Shown here: one piece after another, positions 57,435 to 64,000 of the stretch
Layout: each line of letters opens with the position of its first letter
Numbering within the stretch: the first letter of the stretch is position 1
Source of the DNA: Cryptomeria japonica
Lineage: Eukaryota > Streptophyta > Pinopsida > Cupressales > Cupressaceae
Assembly: GCF_030272615.1 (NCBI RefSeq)
Contig: NC_081408.1
Location: 406,734,889 to 406,798,888 of the forward strand
Length of the DNA stretch: 64,000 bases
Direction: 5' to 3'
Program-made: the position numbers and the translations under genes
The notes under the pieces: model-generated
Told to the model about the DNA's origin: nothing
What the model saw: only the letters and a program-made list of their open reading frames with translations
Database searches by the model: none

Positions 57435-58538
57435 TCTTGCATGCTTTCCTTTGAACAAAATTGCATATTTTTCATTTACAAGTTTCAACTTTCTACAAAC
57501 TTAGTGGTTAAATCATTCAAAACCTAGTTTTTAAATTTAAAATTGAACTTGTGATTTGTAAAAATTGCTTGTGGTTATATTAGATCTGAAAATTGTTTTG
57601 ATTGTCAAATTCAATTTCCTCATTGTATTGTTCAATTTGCAATTAAAATTTACAAAATTAAGAGGTTACTTGTTAAAACCCTAATTTTCAAAAATCATAT
57701 TGAACTTGTGCAAAAATTGGATTTCCCTTTAATTTTCAGATTTCTTATTGTTCTCAGATTTGTCTTCAATCTTAAAATTCAAATTTTCAATTCCCCCCCT
57801 TTTTCCCAAATTTCAAACTTTAAAATTAAGTGGTTAGGTCATCAAACCCTAATTTTTAAATTTAATTGGATTTTATGCGAATTTCAAATCAATTTCATTT
57901 ACATTCAGATTTCTAAACATTTTTCAAGGTGTCCCTATCCATTAGATTTGACCCTTTTCAAAATTGCAATTCAATTCCTCTTTTTCTTCAAAACCCTAAT
58001 AGAGTCCTATTTTCACATTTGCGCCTTCATTTCGCCCATCTAGAGATCGTAAAATTCGCCAATTTTTGGGGGTTAGCTTTAAAATCATCGTAATATCCAT
58101 CTTTGAAAATTTTGAAAAAAGTTGGTCGGACCATGTGCGTTCCAGCCACGATCCTTGGCTTTTTTCCCGAAATTTTGGGAAACTGTTATGATTGTATTGA
58201 ATAGCCTAAATTTGAAAGATTAGCTGATTTTATCGATTTTTTATCCCTCTAGAATCGGAAATACCTTCAAAATTCAATATTTCAAATTTCAAAAATAAAA
58301 TAAAATTAAGAGGTTAATTATAGTCTGCCCTGATTTAAAAAAATCAAATTTTAAAATTAAATTGGTATTCCCTCGGCCCTTATTTTAAAATTCCAATTTC
58401 CTTTCATTTTTGGAAATTGTGTCATCCTCTTCCCCCAACAAAGTTCAAATTGTGTAATCATTATTTTCTTAAATTTTGCAGTAATCAATTTTGTAAGCTT
58501 TGTTCCACAATTCAAAATTCAAATTTTCCCTCTAGTGC
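57435..58538 (+). other. Gypsy 2 leader, non-coding
   Basis: About 1.1 kb of A/T-rich sequence between the primer-binding site and the first gag ATG. It contains aaaccctaat words repeated about every 150 bases (57520, 57680, 57845, 57990) beside aaaattaagtggtta-type phrases, suggesting an internal degenerate repeat. Part of it (58010-58200) matches 8745-8945 inside the nested LTR (for example tttcccgaaattttgggaa). Confidence 0.6.
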
Positions 58539-60560
58539 ATGAGTTTTACCACTATTAGTCCTACCTATCCTATCCCCGTTAGACGAAGCATTATAATTAA
58601 GGCTTCCCAAGGTTTAATTACCGAGGAGATGGAACCAAATCTGGATGACTTCTTTAATGAGGATCATGATAATCCTTCCCATCCTAATCATGTGCCTATT
58701 CACCCCATTGATGGATCCCATGATGAAGAAGAAGCTTTAACTAGGGTTTCTTTAGATCAAATTTCTACATTGGACAATCAATTTGATAGCTTTCAACAAT
58801 GGATGTCCCAAGAGTACCCTAATAGTGAATCTCTTCCATTAATTGAAGGCCTTAAGCGCATGATTCAAAGTGATAAGAATGGCATGGCATTGCACATATT
58901 GTTGATTCTAATGTCATGCCTATCAAGAGTTGTGCCGAAATCCTACGTTATTCATAACCTGCAACACAAGTCAATTCTTCTATTCCTTTGACTACTCCTA
59001 TGACTAGTATTCCTACTTTCACATCCAACTTCATGACAAATTCAACTCAAAATGGCGTCCCCACAATAATTGGTCATGGGGGAAATCCCTCTTCTTCATT
59101 TAATCCTCCTATGTCTTCCATGAGTGTTCCTATTATTCCTCAACCAATCAGTGTGACACAAGGGGCAAATTCCTTCAACAACTTTATTCCTCCTTTAAGT
59201 GTCCCTTTTCCTACCCAATCATCAGCAATGCCTACTTATCATAATGTCCCACCACCTTATTCTCAGTCCATGCCTTCTTTCAATAACATTACACCACTTT
59301 CTCAATCACCTATGTCTAACATCAATTCTTCTACCAAAATGACAATCAACTATCTTGTTCAAACTGTGTCTTCTTTACAACAACAAATTGCTTCCATGAG
59401 TCAATCCAAGTTTAGTGTGCCCACCTTTGATGTTGGGAGCCCACTTTCTCTTGATATTATTAAAGTCGTGCCACCTAAACATGTGGAGATCCCTCAATTG
59501 GAACTCTATAATGGAAAAGGTTATCCTCTTACGCATGTCAAAACATTTCAAACCTTGTGTACTGATTTTGCTTATGATAAATGATTGCTTGCAAAATTGT
59601 TTACAAGGACACTAAGAGATAAGGCCTTACAATGGTATTGCTCTTTGCATTCTTATTCTATCACTTCCTTTCAACAACTAGCAAATGCTTTCATCCAACA
59701 ATTTCAAAACAGCATTGGTCCTATAATCACTTTGACTGATTTAATGCATTGTAAACAAGGTGTTAAAGAAAAAGTGACTGATTTCATTGGTCGATATAAG
59801 CATTTGTGTGCTCAAATTTATTTTTATGTACCTGATAATGATATTCAAAGAATTTTCATTTCTAATTCGCAAAAAGATATCAGAGAAAAGCTTCTTTTGT
59901 CTGAGTTTACTTTCCACAGTTGTGCGCAACACTCCACAATTATCAACTGGTTGTGAGTCAAATAGAGAAATCCACTCCTATGGCTCCGAGTGATAAGGGG
60001 GAGAGTATTCAAAAACAGTTTGTGAAGTTCAAACCAACAAAAAGCTTCATCAATTTCAATGATCCAATCAACAACAACCATGTGAATGTTATAACATGTG
60101 TGCCTTCTATTTCAAAATTCTTGCAAAGAGAAAGACAGTTTACTCCTTTGAATGAATCTTTGCATAGTATTATGTCTCAGTTGTTGCACAAAAATGTTAT
60201 CAAACGTCCTCCTATAAAACAAATTGATCCTTCCAAACTTGCATCTCCTTATTCTGATAACAATTCCTTTTGCCAATTTCATCGTCAACCTGGTCATGAT
60301 ACTGAGAAATATTTTGCATTAAAAAATAAGGTTCAAGAATTGATTGATAATAATACTATATCTGTGGTAGGTGTGAATGATAAAGGGAATAAATCAGTTG
60401 CTCTTCCCAATCAAAATCTTAATATTTTCACTGATCCCTTGCCATGTCATACCTCTAACGTTATTGAGATTGTGCCTATTTCTCTCTCTTCTGAAGAATT
60501 CACTTCTATGGCTCCAAACTTGGTTAATATGGTAGAAACACAAGATTTTCCTAAGGATCC
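58539..60560 (+). pseudogene. Gypsy 2 gag (broken)
   Basis: Pieces 58539-58991, 58988-59584, 59585-59956 and the start of 59920-61506. The N-terminus is acidic (MEPNLDDFFNEDHDNPSHPN). A long Pro/Ser/Asn/Thr-rich linker follows, then the gag core KVVPPKHVEIPQLELYNGKG, DKALQWYCSLHSYSITSFQQ, LTDLMHCKQGVKEKVTDFIG. A zinc-knuckle-like motif, FCQFHRQPGHDTEKYFALKN, near 60270 keeps C, H, H but has Y where the last C is usual. A stop at 59582 and frameshifts near 58990 and 59940 disrupt it. Its role is the particle shell. Confidence 0.8.
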
Positions 60561-61506
60561 TTGTATTGCATTTGACCCTAGCGAGACCATTAGAGCACCC
60601 GATGGCCCTTTATACATAGTTGCGAAGGTTAAGGATATCCCTTGCCACGGTGCCCTGATTGATCCCTCTTGCATGGTTAATGTCATAACTAAAGAATATA
60701 TTTTCACTTTACGATTCCATAAGATAATATATGATGCTTCTAATGTGGTTGTAAAGTTATTTGATGGCTTCTCTTGTTCTACCATTGGCTCTATCACCCT
60801 TCATGTTGAAGTTCATGCTAAATCCATAGATGTTGACTTTGTTATCATACCTTCTTCTGAGCAATTACGTGTGAAGTTGGGCTATCCTTGGCTATCTTCC
60901 ATGAAGGATATTGCTTCTCCAATCCATAAGTGTCTCAAATTTCCTCACAATGGAGAAATCATAATCATGAACCATAGCTTATTTCGTCCATCCGAAAGAA
61001 GCCCTAGTGTTCCTATTGATCTCTTTTGGCCTAAACAATTTCAATCTCTTCCATCAAGGAGTGATGCTCTTTTTCAATCTTATCAAAAATGGAAGAATGA
61101 TATGATCTTATCCTTAAGTCAACCTAGATCGCCAACACTTGACATTCCTATTATTCTTCAAGATGAGGTTCTTCCCCTCTCGGATAGAACTAATCTCCCT
61201 CCTAAGGAAGATTGTCCACCTACCCCTATGGATGTGACTTTACCTTTTCTTAAGGAGAACAACAATATTCTTCCTAAGGTTAGACCTATACCTCCTCCTC
61301 ATGATGGACTTGGTCTCCTTCCTACACCTAATATTCCTCCTTTCTATGGTGCAGTTCCACCTCCTTCCTCTTATCGAGAGAAGAGGCAAGCTTCTCCTAT
61401 TGTTCAACCAAAAAGACCTCAACCTACACCTTCAACTATCAAGGAGAGAAATATTCCTACTTTTTCAAATGTTCCTCCTCCTTCTCATCCTTCCACTAAG
61501 ACTTGA
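60561..61506 (+). pseudogene. Gypsy 2 aspartic protease region and proline-rich tail
   Basis: Same 528-codon frame as the end of gag. The retropepsin-like part spans about 60595-60960: PLYIVAKVKDIPCHGALIDP, SCMVNVITKEY, SCSTIGSITLHVEVHAKSID, FVIIPSSEQLRVKLGYPWLS and CLKFPHNGEIIIM. The active-site triad position reads D-P-S rather than D-S/T-G. A Pro-rich tail follows (PPSSYREKRQASPIVQPKRP). The frame ends at 61506. It would normally process the Gag-Pol polyprotein; whether D-P-S is a family trait or a defect cannot be told from one copy. Confidence 0.75.
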
Positions 61507-61805
61507 CCGAATCGTTGTGCGAGAGAACGCCGACGAAGATGTCGTGTTCAAGCTTGTGAATCTATCCCTCAAAATATTCAATCTCTTCAGACTCTGATAG
61601 TTGACATGATTCCCTTTTCTCCTAAGCAAAATGTTCAACCAACATCTCCAAATCATAAGTTGCATAAAACATGTGATGGTTTTACTCCTATTCGTGTTCT
61701 TACTCCTCTTTTTCTAAACTTTGATGAAGAAATGGGTGAAAATGTTATTCATAATGGCAATACAACTCCTAATGCTTCTGATAGTGAGTATCAGTATGTT
61801 GATGT
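61507..61805 (+). pseudogene. Gypsy 2 polyprotein linker, before the copia insertion
   Basis: Frame-shifted continuation. 61606-61805 reads QNVQPTSPNHKLHKTCDGF and ends SDSEYQYVDV at the copia LTR. Joining to the other side gives ...YQYVDVDKNLSTEF, so coding sequence continued here before the insertion. No domain was recognised. Confidence 0.55.
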
Positions 61806-63431
61806 TGTTGGCATTATGTGAACCCGCATGAGCCTTATGTAAACTGGCATGAAGACATAATGATATTGTATGTTGTCATTGATGTCAATATGAGACATAG
61901 TGTGAACCGGCACATAAGATAAGTGAAGAAAGAGGTACCGGCATATGTGTGAACCGATATATGCCAAAGTGAAGCGGCACATTTGTTCAGAGTGAACCAG
62001 CATGCAGTTATGGGAACCGGCACATGGAATCATTGTATGACTACCGATTGGTATGGCAGCTTCCACTTCCGGGTTTCCGGTTGGAGTGTCTCAAGTCTAT
62101 GTGACTCAATCGGTGATCTTTGTGTGATGAGTTAGCAGTATGATGGAGGACAGATTGTGTTGCCACGTAAGCTCTGTGCGCGTAAAGGATCTTGCATAAA
62201 GAAGACTATTCCTATCTACCTCGCAAATGTGCAAAGTCTGTCAAATGGTGATAACGCGTGATGGGTTATCAGTCGCCATGAAAACGGTGGATAATGGACG
62301 ATGGAGAATGTCTTGAGATCGACTCAAGACTGGTGCATTTACTGCAGTATGTTTCAACGGTCAAGATCGAACCGTTTGAATTGCTCAACCTAATAGGTTT
62401 AGGGTTTTAGGTTTTTGCTACCGACCTATATGTTCCCTATAAGGTTGATGTTAGGTTTCTGTCTAAAGTTGCTGGCAAAAGTTGTGAGTGTGTATCCAAC
62501 GAAAGTGATACAAAATTCTTGTCAGACCATAGGAGAGAAGAGATACCTGCAAAGTGTATGTGCAGAAGGAAAAGAGGAGCCTAAACAGATCTGTATTAGT
62601 ATTAAGTGTTGTTAACAGATCATTGTAATACCTGTTGATCTCTAACCACTTCAACAGTTGCAAAATCCCCTAACAGGGTAGCCTTAACTGGCTTGATTCA
62701 AAATCCCTTAAATCGGGTGGTCTTAACCAACTTGCTGTAAATCCCTTAACCGGGTAACTCGAAGCTAATGAGTTCTGAGAAGCTAGAAAAGCTTAGGAGA
62801 TCCTTTCAGCTATTGAGTTCTTAAAATCCTCTAACAAGGTGACCCTACCAGGTTTAACCCTTAACTAGGTATCCCTTAACCGGGTGATCCCTAATAGGAT
62901 CGGTTCCTACCAGAACCTATTGTAATGTTCTTAACCGGACAAGGCTCCTAACAGAGCGGACTTCTAAAGAGTTCAAAAAGCAGATTGTGGGTATTCATCC
63001 CCACCGTGGTTTTTCCCAGTTGGGTTTCCACGTGAAAAATATGTGTGTCATGTGAAATGCTTTTGTCTTGTGATGCTTTGTTTTATCTATTATGCACTTG
63101 AAGGTTCTATGTTTTGTGCCTGTCTATAAAACATATTGAACTCCTTCTTGTGAAGATTTTGATAGTTAAAGTCTGCTAGTTCATGCATGTGAATATTATG
63201 ATAATGTGGTATTGAGCTAAGAGAAAAGCTTAGTGAATGACCGGTTCGTGACTGATTGAGCTATACTGGATGCTACCAGTTGCACTCTGTTTTACCGGTA
63301 TCTCTGTTTATCAGTCATTGTGAGTGTTTACTATCAAACCGGTTTTTTGGCATATTTGTGTCTGTACTGATTCACCCCCCCCCCCCCTCTCAGTATCGGT
63401 TTGGTACTAGTGGTTCATCATTGATTTATCA
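61806..63431 (+). mobile_element. Ty1/copia-type solo LTR, copy 2
   Basis: About 1.63 kb, starting TGTTGGCATTATG and ending ...TTGATTTATCA, with flanks gatgt (61801-61805) and aatgt (63432-63436), which match at four of five bases. It aligns along its length with copy 1 at 8139-11409. Features include many gtgaaccggcat-type words (61820-62010), a ttaggtttagggttttagg telomere-like stretch near 62393-62412, the conserved CCACCGTGGTTTTTCCCAG at about 63001 then TTTCCACGTG, and a 13-C run at 63375-63387. There is no internal domain, so it is a solo LTR. It interrupts gypsy 2. Confidence 0.75.
63375..63387. repeat. Poly-C run in copia LTR
   Basis: Thirteen C here versus eight G at 8183-8190 in copy 1. 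The run has expanded or contracted between copies. Confidence 0.9.
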
Positions 63432-64000
63432 AATGTGGACAAAAATTTATCAACTGAGTTTTCACAAACCCTAATCCTAGCTCCTAGAATCGAACAAAGT
63501 GACTTACAACATGAGCATAGTCCTTGTTTGGATCTTGTGATAGCTCCATCTGATGTGCTCGATGTCGCTCCTCTGGCGTGTTGCTCACCTTGCCGAAATA
63601 GTGATCAACAAGATCGGGGGGCGGATGTCATGCTAGACTAGCAATATTAGCACTGCAGATCTTTCTCTCTCTCCTTTATTTCTCTTTTATGACCATTATT
63701 CTATATGTATCCCTGTTCTTCTATTGTTCCCTTAATGTCTACTTGGGGATGATGCAAAGCATTGAGATCTTCTCTTGGTCTCTTTCCTGTTGACTCAAAA
63801 GACATCCTCTCTTCTCTTTCTTCTAAGGTAGTGTCCTTTTTTGGGGAATGAAGATTATTATATGCATGTACATACATGATATACATGAGTTATCATACAA
63901 CATACTAACCCCGAGGAAAGTGACACTACCTCATGTTTTGTGTTCATTATCCTTGGGTTATACCTCGATTGGGGGTTAAATCCTTGTGATAATGTGTTCA
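63432..64000 (+). pseudogene. Gypsy 2 internal sequence after the copia insertion
   Basis: Resumes gypsy 2 coding with DKNLSTEFSQTLILAPRIEQ, then CLDLVIAPSDVLDVAPLACC, to a stop near 63640. From there to the window end I see only a C/T-rich stretch (63660-63840) and a short AT-rich segment, with no recognisable RT. Either a long spacer follows the protease or the element is rearranged. Confidence 0.5.

Larger units (their letters stand above)
56162..64000 (+). mobile_element. Gypsy element 2: Ty3/gypsy retrotransposon, runs off the window
   Basis: 5' LTR 56162-57417, primer-binding site at 57421, a 1.1-kb leader, gag (58539 to about 60600), and a protease region in a 528-codon frame ending 61506. 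A copia solo LTR sits at 61806-63431, and further low-scoring coding sequence follows to the window end. RT, integrase and the 3' LTR are not in the window. Gag carries two frameshifts and a stop, so this copy is inactive, but it is better preserved than gypsy 1. Confidence 0.82.

Overview
The window looks like intergenic DNA from a large, repeat-rich seed-plant genome. I found no host gene, rRNA, tRNA, CRISPR array or bacterial feature. Nearly everything that codes is a decayed retroelement. The L1-type LINEs have a plant layout: a DUF4283-like ORF1 with a zinc knuckle, and an ORF2 with endonuclease, reverse transcriptase, RT zinc-binding and RNase H domains. The Ty3/gypsy and Ty1/copia LTRs are deeply nested in one another. 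A conifer-like gymnosperm is plausible from this density and nesting, but that is inference and no marker gene supports it.

Layout on the + axis. (1) 332-6100: L1-type LINE 'A', minus strand. (2) 7079-20950: L1-type LINE 'C', minus strand. Its ORF1, ORF2 and an extra downstream ORF3 are interrupted twice. A copia solo LTR (8139-11409) interrupts ORF3 and itself contains a gypsy solo LTR (8517-10187) with a perfect 5-bp duplication. A short non-coding LTR retrotransposon (13946-16450) interrupts ORF2. (3) 22081-31791: a different LINE, 'F', minus strand, with a coiled-coil/RNA-binding ORF1 and an endonuclease-RT ORF2 without RNase H. It is split by a 5.2-kb element 'A5' (23433-28606), which has a perfect 5-bp duplication, TG...CA ends, no LTRs, and a roughly 1000-codon ORF of unknown function. 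(4) 33699-42330: L1-type LINE 'E', minus strand, again with ORF3. It is interrupted by element 'B' (39756-41186), which shares one end with A5 and carries a nearly perfect fold-back duplication of itself plus flanking LINE DNA. (5) 43690 to about 55030: a dead Ty3/gypsy element 1, plus strand, gag to integrase, with a 3' LTR from 53064. (6) 56162-64000: Ty3/gypsy element 2, plus strand, with 5' LTR, primer-binding site and gag-protease. It is interrupted by a second copia solo LTR (61806-63431) and runs off the window.

The nesting gives a relative chronology: LINE C is older than its copia LTR, which is older than the gypsy solo LTR inside it. LINE E is older than element B, which is older than the fold-back. 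LINE F is older than A5. Gypsy 2 is older than the second copia LTR.

The two points I find most interesting are these. First, a third ORF lies downstream of ORF2 in both LINE C and LINE E; the two copies differ but keep alignable protein blocks in one long frame. Second, the A5/B group has retroelement-like ends and duplications but no LTRs and an unrecognised large protein. The palindromic fold-back in B is a further structural oddity.
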